Positions 22,066 to 34,813 of a stretch of DNA of 64,000 nucleotides are shown here, in pieces; position 1 is the stretch's first letter, and every line of letters starts with the position of its first letter. The notes beneath the pieces are model-generated. The model saw only the letters and a list, made by a program, of their open reading frames with translations. It was not told where the DNA came from and did not search any database. The translations under genes and the position numbers were made by a program. The stretch is taken from positions 1-64,000 of the forward strand of contig RWJK01001409.1 of NCBI GenBank assembly GCA_004335835.1. Direction: 5' to 3'. The DNA comes from Scenedesmus sp. ARA3. Its lineage: Eukaryota > Chlorophyta > Chlorophyceae > Sphaeropleales > Scenedesmaceae.

Positions 22066-25000
22066 GTGAGAACGCGCTGCTGGAGAGCCCCACTGGCACC
22101 GGCAAGACGCTGTGCCTGCTGTGCGCCACGCTGGCCTGGCGAGAGGCCTTTGTAAAGAAGGTGAGGGCGGCATAACTTTTTAGTAACAGCAGCAGTAGCA
22201 GTAGCAGCAGCAGCTGTGTTCTAATCTGGCGTGGTGCAAGGCCTTTGTAAAGAAGGTGAGAGGGGCAGAACTTGTTGGTGACAGCAGCAGCAGCAGCTGC
22301 TGTGTGCCACGCTGGCCTGGCGCGAGGCCTTCGTGAAGCGGGTGGGTGCCTGTTGATACCTTGTACCACAGCTGCCGTTGTGTTGACAAGGTGGTTTAGT
22401 GCAGGCGTGCGCAGTTGCATGCTGCATGGCTGCTGTGCGTCACGCTGCCCTGGCGGCAGGCACGCCTTTGTGAAGCAGCTGTGGCGCTGATCTTATGGCC
22501 TGCCTTTTCCTGCAGCCACACTGCTTCAGAGCCATTGAACAGCAGTGCCTGCAGCAGTGCTCATTGGCAGGGCAGCTGCAGGATGGGGGGCGAATGTCCG
22601 CCAAGCTGACTTGCGTAAAGCTATTCGTGAACAGCCCAACAGCAGCAGCAGCAGCAGCAGCAGCGCTATGACACCGTGGCATGCTGTGTGGCTTAGGATC
22701 AACAGGCAAATGACAGCGCCATTCATTATGCCTGCCATGCATTGTGCCTGCAACAGGGCAAGGATGCCGCCAAGGAAGGCAGCAGCGCCCTCACACTGTT
22801 GGACTACCAGCAGCATCCGCAGAACCCACTGCCTGTTGCTGCCATCCACCTTGCATGCTGCACCAAAAGCTGCCATCAAGCATCTGCACCACCACAGGGC
22901 AAAGATGCAGCTGCCGCAGGCAGCAGCGTTCACTCCTCAAGCACACATATCACTACATGTCTGCCACCATCTACGCTGTGATGGGTTGCGCGCAGGGCGC
23001 AAGGATGCAGCCAAGGAAGGCAGCAGCGCCCTTACGCTGTACCATTGAAACCCCTCTGCCTGTTGCTGCCATCTAGCTTGCATGCTGCACTGATTTCTGC
23101 CATCAACCATCTCTGCAACATTACAGGGCAAGGATGCGGCCAAGGAAGGCAGCAGCGCGCTGACGCTGTATCCATAAACCCTCTGCCTGTTGCTGCCATC
23201 TAGCTTGCATGCTGCACTGATTTCTGCCACCAACCATCTCTGCAACATGGCAGGGCAAGGATGCAGCCAAGGAAGGCAGCAGCGCACTGACGCTGTATGA
23301 CTACCAGCAGCAGCAGGCGGGCATTGGGGCACCTGCAGACCCAGCAGCAGCGCAGCACAAGGGCCCCTCCATCATCTACAGCAGCAGGACGCACAGCCAG
23401 CTGGCGCAAGTGATCAAGGAGCTGCGCAACACCAGCTACAGGTGCGGCCAGCTAGCGCTGCATATGCTAATGGCGTGTTATGCTGACACCAGCAGTGTTT
23501 GGTGGGAGGACCGGCCTGTCAATAGGCAACATCAAGGAGCTGCGCAACACCAGCTACAGCTGCGGCCTGCGTGGCATGCAACCATCCGCTTGCACAGGAT
23601 CTGTGTGAGTACTAAGCGTGAACGCAGCATGTGCACTGCTGTGTTATGGTCATGCCGACGTTGCTCCTTGTCGCACTAGGCAGGGTTGGAAACCGTCACT
23701 GCCCACTGCAGGGTGTTGTGCAGGCAGCAGCCTGCTGTCACATTAGTGAAGGGTGTATCACCCGAGCTTTACAACAACAATGTGTCCACACGAACCTCGT
23801 ACTATGCACTACTCGCCTGCTTGCATGCAGCTGGCTGTAACCTCGGTGTCAACAGCAGCAGCCAGCTACCGTTTGTCAACAACTGCCAGTGCATGCACTG
23901 CAGTCTACACCTGCAATGGTAAGAGCACAGGCAATCTTGCTTGGCGCTGGTCTGCCACAGGCATTGCGTAGCCATTTTCACAGCACTGTGCGAGCTTGCT
24001 GTTTTTTTGCATCTCACACCCACGACAGTATTGGCAACTCAATACGAAGGAACCTATGTGCTGCGTCTGCAGCTGCCTGCAGGGTGCTCACCAGTGTGCT
24101 GGGCTCCCGCAAGCAGCTGCATCTGCACCAAACCAAACTTAACACCGTCTGACCGTTGAACTTCCCCATACTGTGTGTTTTGGCTGCAGGGTGCGCACCA
24201 CGGTGCTTGGCAGCCGCACACAGCTGTGCCTGCACTAAACCTAACACTGTCTAACTGATTTAACTCTGTTGCATCATGCTGCGTCTGCAGGGTGCGCACC
24301 ACGGTGCTGGGCAGCCGTACCCAGCTGTGCCTGCACGACAAGGTGTCTAAGCTTGCGGGGCAGGCCGCCAACTTCACCTGCAGGGCGCTGGTGGCGCACA
24401 AGCAGTGCAGGTGGTGAGTGCGGCTGGTTGTCTGGCTGGCTGCTTGGATGTGTGGTGACGTGCCTTTAAACATCACGATGCGAGGTCCTGGCGGCGCACA
24501 CGCAGTGCAGGTGGTGAGTGCGGCTGGCTGGCTGATGTGGTTTGCCTCACAAATGTGATGCGGGCTCTTGGCGGCGCACAAGCAGTGCAGGTGGTGAGTG
24601 CAGGGGCATTGGCTGGGCTGCTGCTGTTGTGGTGCGTTGGTGGCGCGCAAGCAGTGCCGGTGGTGAGTTTTGTTCTCCGTGCCTGAACGCCTGCTGCTGC
24701 TGGCGGCGGAACCAATTGTGGACCTGCAAGTTGTCGAGCAAGCTGGCTGCACTGCTGCGTCTTCCAAGCACACCCCTGGCGTCCGCTGTGGTCAGTTTGA
24801 TGCATGTTTGTCGCCTTCATTGCTTGCAGGCACACCAAGCACTGCCAGGAGCGTGTGATGAAGGATGCGATGAAGGCGCTGTCTGCTGCTTTTGCAGTGT
24901 GGTGTGGTGTGCTGCATGCTTGACGCCTGCTGATGTGTGTGTTTGGCCTGCTGAAGGCACACCAAGCACCGTCAGCAGCGCTCGATGAAGGAGCTGGCTC

Positions 25001-26592
25001 TGCTGCTGTTGCGGTGTGGTGTGGTGTGGTGTGCTGCATGCTTGACGCCTGCTGTTGTGTTGCTTTGGCCCGCTGCAGGCGCACCCAGCACCGCCAGGTG
25101 AGCGCGCGATAGAGCTGTCTGCTGTTGCAGCTGCTGAGCACGACGCTGGCATATGTTGTGGGTTATGTCATGCGCTTCTCACGCCTGCTGTTGTGTTGCT
25201 TTGGCCTGCTGCAGGCACACCAAGCACCGGCAGGAGCGCGTGATGAAGGAGCTGTCTGCAGCTGCTTTTGCGGTGTGGTGTGCTGCATGCTTGACGCCTG
25301 TTGTTGTGTTGCTTTGGCCGGCTGCAGGCACACCAAGCACCGCCAGGAGCGCGTGATGAAGGAGCTGTCGTCAGCTGTGCCTGCACCGGTTGATATTGAG
25401 GAGCTGGTCAAGATCGGGCGGCATGCAGAGGTGGGATGGGCCGGATCTTATTCAGATCTTTAAATCACCACTGGAGATCTGTTGAATGTATATTGAAAAC
25501 CGTGTGGTGATTGAGAAGCTGGTCAAGATCGGGCGGCATGCAGAGGTGGGGTGGGGCGGATCTTGTTCAGATCGTGAATCACCACTGGAGATCTTTTAAA
25601 CATATCTTGTAAATCAAGTGGTGATTGAGGAGCTGGTCAAGATCGGGCAGCATGCAGAGGTGGGGCTGGGCTGGTGGGGGCATCTGCTGCTGCTGCAGCA
25701 GCAGCACGCTGCAGTCACATCTTACTCTGCATGCGCTGGCACACGCCCCTGCAGCTGCTGTGCTGTTCATCGGCTCTGCAGCTGAGGGATTGCAAGCAGC
25801 AGTGTAGGCAGCGCCCTCCCCCTGATCTGTTGATGAGTTATGGGCCTACACGATGCAGTGTTCTCTTGCCGCTCTGTGTGCATGTGGAGACCACCTTGCA
25901 ATTGCTGCTGTTTGTCGCTGGCCTCCCCCAGGTGTGCCCCTATTTCCTGTCGCGTGACATGGCCAACACTGCTGAGGTCATCTTCATGCCTTACAACTAC
26001 CTGGTGGATAGCCAGGTGTGTTTGGGGGGAATGTTTGCAGCTTGCACCATAATGCCTTGAAATGGACTTGGTGGTGTAGCAATTGAGTGTGCAACACTGC
26101 TGAGGTCATCTTCATGCCACACTATACAACTAATTGGTGGACAGCCAGGTGAGGGTGCTGTTGTTTGCATTACCATCCGGCACTTTAGGGTTGTGCAGAG
26201 GAAGGCTTAGTACTGCTGAGGTCAACTTCATGCGCCCCCTACAACCACCTGCTCGACAGCCAGGTGTGTTCCCTCTTGCTCTTCGTTGTTCAGTTGGTGT
26301 TACTTGGACTTGCATAGGCATGAGAGCGGCTCTGGGGTTGTGCGTCGAGGTTTAGCACTGCTTAACGTTACCTGTGGAGTCTGACATGCAACGTTGCATG
26401 GTGCATGACTAGTGTGCAAACCGCTATATGATTGTGCTCTGCACTGTCATGGTGTACTTGTCGTCAGGCAGCTGCTAGTATGCTGCACATGGCGCGCTCT
26501 CTGCAGCGGCTTTGTGTGCAGCTGCTAGTATGCTGCACAGCAGACTGGCGTGGTGTTGCAGCCGGCTCACTGCTGCTGCTGTCTGCCGCTGC

Positions 26593-26629
<37 letters not shown>

Positions 26630-29600
26630 GCAGTCTCGCAGCCAGCTGTCGGGCATCAACTGGACCAATGCAGTCATCATCGTCGACGAGGCACACAACA
26701 TTCAGGCGAGCACAGCATTGGTAGTTGCGGCACCTTGCGTCCTTTGCGCATCAATGCCAGCAGACCTGATAAGCCAATGTGCAGAGGCCGATGCTGCCCG
26801 CCTGTCGCCACCTGCACCCCCGGGATACCTATCAGCCTTTTGAAAGTCAAATGCCGTTTTGCTTCTGCCGCCGAACATCTTGCGCATGGCCTGCAGGATG
26901 CGTGCAACAGCAACGCCAGCTTTGACTTGAGCGGGGATCAGCTGCTCGCAGCCATACAGGAGATGGAGTCAGCAGCAGGCGTGGTCAAGGTGCGGGGTAA
27001 CCCGCGGGTTAACCCTAGACGTTAAGGGTTGGCTATCCATGGCTATCCATGGTTAACCAGTCGCATCTGTCACCATTTTGCTGGCCATTATCCAAAAGAT
27101 TGCCCCCAGCAAGAGGGCGTCATCAGCGGGCGGGCACCCTGGTGGTAAGGAAGCCTGCTGAGCACTGCGATGCGCCTGCCTGCAATGCTGCTGCCGCTGC
27201 ACGCAAACCTGCAGGAGAAAGTCAGCAGCGAGCCAACACATGGCGGCAACAGCGGCTTGCCAAGCAAAGCAATCCGTCTGCCTGCTGTGTGTCGTCCTGC
27301 CGCTGCACACAGTTCGCAAACGTGCTGATTGCTGCGCTGCGCACTTGCTGTGTTGCTGCGCTGTTGCTGCTGCAGGAGAACATCAGCAGCGGCCGCGCAC
27401 AGGAGGGTCTCACTGTGTATCATGAGGGTGGTCAGCTGATGCCCAGCAGTGACGCCTGCCTGCAGTACTTCTGCCATTGCACTGAAAGTTTCAGGAGAAC
27501 AGTAGCAGCGGGCAAGCGTATGGCGGTCACAGCAGCCTGCTAAGCAACTGAATGCGCGTGCCTGTATTGCCGCTGCATGACCACTCTTGCAGGAGAACAT
27601 CAGCAGCGGCCGCGCACAGGAGGGCCTCACTGTGTATCATGAGGGTGGTCAGCTGATGCCACCCAGTGACGCCTGCCTGCAGTACTTCTGCCATTGCACT
27701 CATAGTTTCAGGAGAACAGTAGCAGCGGGCAAGCGTATGGCCGTCACAGCAGCCTGCTAAGCAACTAAATGCGCGTGCCGGTATTGCCGCTGCATGACCA
27801 CTCTTGCAGGAGAACATCAGCAGCGGCCGCGCGCAGGAGGGGCTGACGGTGTACCACGAGGGTGGACAGCTGATGCCACCCAGTGACGTGCTTGACATCA
27901 GCCTGCCAAGCACCTCAACGCGCTTGGCTGCACTTCCGCTGCCGCTGCACACACCTGCAGGAACACTGAGGCAGCGGGCGCACACATGGCGGTCACAGTG
28001 GCCTGCTAAGCAATGCGACTCACTTGCCTGCTATGCTTCTTCCTGCCGCTACACCCACTCTTGCAGGAGAACATCAGCAGCGGCCGTGCGCAAGAGGGGC
28101 TGACTGTGTACCATGAGGGTGGTCAGCTGATGCCCAGCAGTGACGCGGGGCAGCAGGCGGAGCTGCTAGACAGGCTTGGCCTGGGAGTGAAGCTGCTGAG
28201 CGGTGAGCTGTGTTTGGGGTTTAGGGCTTGGGTTTACGTCTTTCAGGGTTCATGGTTTAGGGTTGAGGCTTAGGGTGTACTGGGGCTGCTGGACAGGCTG
28301 GGCCTGGGAGTGAAGCTGCTGAGCGGTGAGCTGTGGTGTGGGGTCTGGGGTTTATTGTGTGGTTTACTCGTAATTAATTGATTGTGTGGTTTACGGTTTT
28401 GGGTGAGGCTTTGGTTTCGGGACTTTGGTTCATTGGGGCTGCTGGACAGGCTGGGCCTGGGGGTGAAGCTGCTCAGCAGTGAGCCGTGGATTGTGGTTCA
28501 GGGTTTGTGGGTGAGGTTTCTGTTCAGGGATTTTGGTGCAGTGGGGCTTTTGGGGAGGCTGGGTCTGGGAATGACGCTGCTGAGCGGTGAGCTGTCTCTC
28601 CAGGGTTGATGTTTGGGGTTGAAGGTACAGCTCCAAGTGCAGTGTTGGGGTGTAGAGGAGCTGCTGGTCAGGCTGGGCCTGGGCGCCTGGCTTGAAGCTG
28701 CTCAGTGTGAGGCGCAGAGACGTGTGTGTGCCAAGGTATGCCCAGACACTGGCCCCGCCGAAATACCTACAGACACTGGCCCCGCCTAAATGCATACAGA
28801 CACTGGCCCCGCCCGAATGCATACACAGTGGTGCTGATGTGCCCCGCCAACAGCCAGACAGTCTCCCGGAGTGAGTGAGTGAGTGACTACCCAGGCAGCT
28901 CTGCAGCTCCTGGGTAAGTTAAGGCTAAGAGGGTGTGTGTGGCCAGGGGCGGCAGCCCTGGGCTCCACACCCTCTACCCGCATCTATTGCAGTCTCCCGG
29001 CCCCGCGCACACACGCGCTGTGGTGCACACGGTGCTGTCGATCTGCCCCAGGCAGCATTGGGACGCTGCAAGCCGCCATGCAACTCTTTGCAAGCTGACT
29101 ACACACAGTCGCATAAATGCAGCAGCCCAACTGTGATGATTTGACACAGCTCTGTGCGCATGACCGTTCTACTTATCGACTACTCAATTGCTGCAACTGC
29201 ACTGCTGCAATGCACTGCCCGCAGCTCTCTACCAGCGCGTCTGTGAGCTGGACCCAGCAGCAGGGCCAGCAGCAGCAGCAGCAGCAGGCGGCAGCAGCAG
29301 CGGCAGTGCATTAGGTGATGGCGTTGCTCACAAGGGTGAGGCGCTGCTGGCAATGCTTGGGGAGCTGCAGATCACCCCTGAGTCGTACAGCGGGCACCTG
29401 CAGCCGCTGCTGATGGACGTGAGTGGACGGATAGTTCTGCATTTTTGGTTTATTGTTTTGGCTTTTTGTGGATAATTTTTGTACCGATGATTGCAGCAGA
29501 GTGGACTGTGCGTGGCTGATGGAGCTATGCGTTGCAGCTGAGCCTCACTAGCCGGTAGTTTTGGTTAGATTGTGCATCAGCAGCAGCAGTACGGCCGTCC

Positions 29601-31844
29601 TCCTGGCGCTGCTGGCAATGCTTGAGGAGCTGCAGATCACCCCCGAGTCGTACAGCGGGCATCTGCAGCCACTACTGATGGACGTGAGTGGAAGTGCTGC
29701 CTTTTGTTGCTGGATCTGTTNNNNNNNNNNNNNNNNNNNNNNNNNNNNNNNNNNNNNNNNNNNNNNNNNNNNNNNNNNNNNNNNNNNNNNNNNNNNNNNN
29801 NNNNNNNNNNNNNNNNNNNNNNNNNNNNNNNNNNNNNNNNNNNNNNNNNNNNNNNNNNNNNNNNNNNNNNNNNNNNNNNNNNNNNNNNNNNNNNNNNNNN
29901 NNNNNNNNNNNNNNNNNNNNNNNNNNNNNGTGCTGCCTTTTGTTGCTGGATCTGTTTGTAGACAGCTTTGCGTGCTTTATTGTAGCATCACTTCCGAGTC
30001 GTACAGCGGGCACCTGCAGCCGCTGCTGATGGACGTGAGTGGACGTGGCTCGTGTGCGTTCGTGAATAACTTTGCACGTTTCATTGTAGCAGAGTGGACT
30101 GTGCGTGGTTGATGGAGCTGTGCGTTGCAGCTGAGGCTGTGTAGCCGGTAGTTTTGGTTGACATGTGCATCAGTAGCAGCCATATGCCCGTCCTCCTGGC
30201 GCTGCTGGCGATGCTTGGGGAGCTGCAGATCACTCCTGAGTCGTACAGCGGGCACCTGCAGCCGCTGCTATGTACGTGAGAGGACAGACAATGCTGTTTT
30301 GTGGTTTATTGAATTGGCTGTTTGCGGATGATGTTTGTATTGATGATTGGAGCAGAGTCATCTGTGCATGGTTGATGATGCTATGTGCAACTGAGGCCAA
30401 CTAGCTGGCAGGTGACCATTGCAAATGTGCATCAGGATCAGCAGTGCGCACATCATACGTGCTTGCATGCGCTGTGCTGTGCAGCTGCTGCAACAGCCGT
30501 GGCGGCTGCGTGACCGCCCAGCATGTTGGTGAACCCCAAATTCATGTGCTGTTGCCACGCAGGCTGCTGGCGTGCTGTCTGATCATGAGCTGGCCAGCGG
30601 CAGGGCCATGGCCACAGGCTGGTTGATTGCCTCAATATGTTTCATGTAGCCATTTGCTGACATGCATTACGTCTCTCTTACAATTTTTGCTGCTGCGCAG
30701 GCTGCTGGCGTGCTGTCGGACCATGAGCTGGCCAGTGGCAGGGCCATGGCTGCACGATCAGGCGTGGTGGCGGGCGGGTGAGTGCAGCAGCAGAGGGTGC
30801 AGCTATGCTCTGCATCAGCCTTCCCAGCGCGCAGCCAGCTGCATAGTAGGTGTGCATGGCTGCATGTGGGTGCATGTGGGTGCATGGCTGCATGTGGGTG
30901 CATGGCTGCACGATCAGGCGTGGTGGCGGGCGGGTGCGTGGGTGTTGGGCAGGGAAGAGGCTGGCTGTGCTTGCCTTATCGGATGCGGTTAATTGCGTTG
31001 GCCCACAGGAGCAGGAGCAGGCGTGGTGGCGGGCGGGTGAGCAGGTTGTGAGCTGAACATATAACTGCCTGCCCGATGCACTGGCAGCTGCACACAGTAT
31101 ATGCGCCATGTGGTGGCGGGCGGGTGAGTGCAGTGGCACAGGGCGGAGCTATGCACTGCGTCAGCCTCCCCAGCGCAGCAGCAGATACACAGTAGGTGTG
31201 TGCGACGCTATGGCGCCCACCCTCACAAGCTGTGGCTGCTGCTGACTGCGTCCTGATGTGGCTGTTGGTCGGGATGGCAGGCATGCTGAATTGCTTCAGC
31301 TGCACACTGTTGTAGCTATTTATGCGTGCTGACTTGTGTGCACTGCGACCCATCTCTTGTGCAAGCTGTCTCTGCTGCTGGCTCTCTTGTATTTATTGCG
31401 CGCTGAACTGCTTGCGCTGGGCTTCCACATGTTCCGTTGCATCGCAGGCTGTCTGCGCTGCTGGCGGCGCTGGACATTGTGTTTTGCGGCTGCACCTGCT
31501 GCGCCGTCGTCTGAATTGCTGTTGTGTTGCTGTGCATTGCAGGCTGTCTGCGCTGCTGGCGGCGCTCGACATCGTGTTTGCCAGCGCCCTGCCGCTTTGG
31601 ATCGACCCTGTGAGGCGCGTCAACGGGCCACCGGCACACCGCGGCTACCGCATGTTTGTGCACAAGCCTGAAAACAAGCAGGGGGGCGGCAAGGTGAGCA
31701 GGAGTCACAGAGCTCAGTCGGATTGCTGTTTGCAGTGACAGCGCTTGACGATGTGTGCGTAGGCAGCATGTTGTGCCGCAGCTGCTGCAGCGCCAGGGCA
31801 CAAAACACATGCTCTGCTCCTGCTGGTGCCACTGCTGATGATGC

Positions 31845-31876
<32 letters not shown>

Positions 31877-33721
31877 AGAAGGGCCAGGGCACACTGGTGA
31901 TGGGCGGCTCCCCTACGCTGAGCTACTGGTGCTTCATCCCAGGTGGGGTTGAAAGTAAAAAGAATGCAACCTGGATGAAGGAATGCAATGTGTGGGTCAG
32001 CTGCGTGGCGTTACGGCTTACTGACAAACCTATTTACTGTAGGCCTGTCCATGGTCAGCCTGCGGCAACTGCCGCTGCGCAGCGTGCATCCGACCATCAC
32101 TGACTTGTGTGTGGCTGTAGATCCCAACTGTTTATCTGTTTTTGGGGGCCGTGCCACTGCAGGCGTGCCCATAGCCATGTGGCGGCAGCTGTACAGTAAC
32201 CATCGACTTGGCGATTGTGGCTTCATTGTTTACGTGCTTGCTCACTGCGCTCGTGTGTCTGCTCATTCAAACCTTCAAACCGCAGGCGTGTCCATGGTCA
32301 GCCTGCGGCAGCTGCCGCTGCGCAGTGTGCTGCTCACCAGCGGCACGCTTTCACCCCTGGAGTCCTTTGCGCACGAGCTGCAGCTGGGGTTCAAGTACAC
32401 ACTGGAAAACCCGCACGTCATCAACAACGACCAGGTGGGCTTATATCAAGCAGCCAGTTTTAGCAATGTGTTTGCGCACGAGCTGCAGTTGGGGTTCAAG
32501 ACACCCTAGAAAACCCACACGTCATAAACAATGACCAGGTGGGCTGCTGGATTTATATGCAGGTGCTCAATAACCTGAAATCATGTCTACTTGGAGCTCA
32601 TGCGGCTGGCAATGCCTGCTATGTCAGATCGTGCTCTCAATGCACCTGTGCTGCTGACAGGCGTGCTTTGCCATGACCATTGACTGCACAGCCTGCTGTA
32701 AGCAAGCAGCGCTTCTGCAGATGTGTGTTGTAGCCTGCCCATGCTGCTGCCGCTCTTGCCAGCTTTGGGTGCGGCAGGGTTAGGCTGGGCGCCACAGCTG
32801 TAAATGCATGCAGCCACGAGCACACAGATCTGCCTGCTTTGGTGATAACGCCACTGCTGCTGCTGCTGCTGTTGCTGGCAGGTGTGGGTCGGTGTGATTG
32901 GCTCGGGGCCAACTGGCGTTACTCTCAACTCCAGTTTTGCCAACAGGAACAGCGACAGGTGCGGGCGGCGTTCCAAACAATATGCAGTATGTGACGCAGC
33001 ATGTGCAGTACATGCCAGCTCACTTGCAACCATTATTGCCAAGTTACCACAGTCGGGCCGCAGGCCCACCCACTGAAGAGCCAGATGAGGCTCATGGGGT
33101 GCAAATGGTGACGGCTGGCCATAGTGTTCCTGTTGGCGACAGGAACAGCAACAGGTGCGGCTGGGGTTGATGACGCAGCTTATGGTGTGGCTGACGGTGG
33201 TTGATGCAGCTTTTGCAGTATGTGCCAGCCCAATCTGAACGGGGGAAAATCTGGTTGGGCGCTGCGCTTGGGGCTGCGCTAGACACATTGTGTCATGCGG
33301 CAGGGTGAGCGGGGCAACATTTGGATGCATGCAAGCAGGCTAGCCAAACATGTGACTCGCATATGTCTGCTGCACTCTGCTGCACGCTGCAGGTACAAGG
33401 ACGAGCTGGGCCACGCCATCGTCAACATTGCACAAATTGAAAACTTGATCAACACCATGTACATTGCGCCTGTGGTGGTATGATGCCTTGCAGGTACAAG
33501 GATGAGCTGGGGCACGCCATCGTCAACTTTGCACGTGTGGTGCCTGACGGGCTGCTGGTCTTCTTCCCGGCCTACGGCGTCATGCAGAGCTGCCTGGACC
33601 ACTGGAAGGCCAGCAGCGGGCCAGGTGCGGCGCTGCTGCTGCTGTGTGTGTTGTATCGTGCTGGTGCTGTTCTGTGATGCAGGCTCTGACCACTGGAAGG
33701 CCAGCAGCGGGCCAGGTGCGC

Positions 33722-33754
<33 letters not shown>

Positions 33755-34031
33755 GTATGTGTAGGTGTATGTGTTGCATTGAGCTTGTGCTGTTGTGTAC
33801 TGCATGCATGCCTGGACCACTGGAAGGCCAGCAGTGGGCCAGGTACGGCGCTGCTGCTGCAGTGTGTGTTGTATTGTGCCGGTGCTGTTCTGTGATGCAG
33901 GCTCAGACCACTGGAAGGCCAGCAGCGGGCCAGGTGCGGCGCTGCTGCTGCTGTGTGCGTATTGTGCTTGTGCTCTTGTGTACTCCGTGCATGCCTTTAC
34001 CACTGGAAGGCCAGCAGCGGCCCAGGTGCGG

Positions 34032-34064
<33 letters not shown>

Positions 34065-34779
34065 GTATGTGTTGCGTTGGCTTTGGTGACTGTACTGTCG
34101 ATGGTGAAGGGCTGGAGTGTTCACGCGCTCATGCTTGCGCGCCTGATGCCATATTATTGGTGCAATCACACACAAGTGAGGCGCAGGTGGATGCCACAGC
34201 TACACAGCCCGCCCACAACAACCCAAGACAGACCCCTGCAAAGCTATGCATGCTGCCGTGTGCTGTCGTGCGCTTCTGCCGTGACGTCTGGGCTGTCGGT
34301 GCCTGCAGCGGCCCCTCCAGATGCTCTGACCTGTAATGCTGCTGTTATGACCTGTATTGTTTGAGGTTTACATTACTCTGCATTGTTTGTTATTTCAGGC
34401 AGCGGCCCCTCCACTGGGAGCGCATCCTGCGCCACAAAGCGCCCGTGGTGAAGCCATGCGACAGCCATCACCTCACATTGCCTGTAGTTGTTGCCATTTA
34501 AGTTACTCAGCGCCGCAGGTGGCTGGCTTCCTTGCTGGAGAACCGACTCCTTTCTCTGCCTTGTAATCCATATTGTCGACGTCTACTTCACTTTGCGCTG
34601 CTTCTGGTTTCAGGTGGCGGCCCCTCCATATGGGAGCGCATCCTGCGCCACAAGGCGCCCGTGGTGGAGCCACGCGACAGCGGGTCCTTTGGGGCAGCCA
34701 TAGCCGACTACCAGGCCAAGCTGGACGACCCTGCTGGCGGCGGGGCGGTGCTGTTTGCGGTTTGCAGGGGCAAGGTAGG

Positions 34780-34813
<34 letters not shown>

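Noticed and set aside
28200..28280. TTTAGGG telomere-type words (also near 13485-13495)
   Set aside because: They are isolated, not in tandem, and arise within copied intron sequence.
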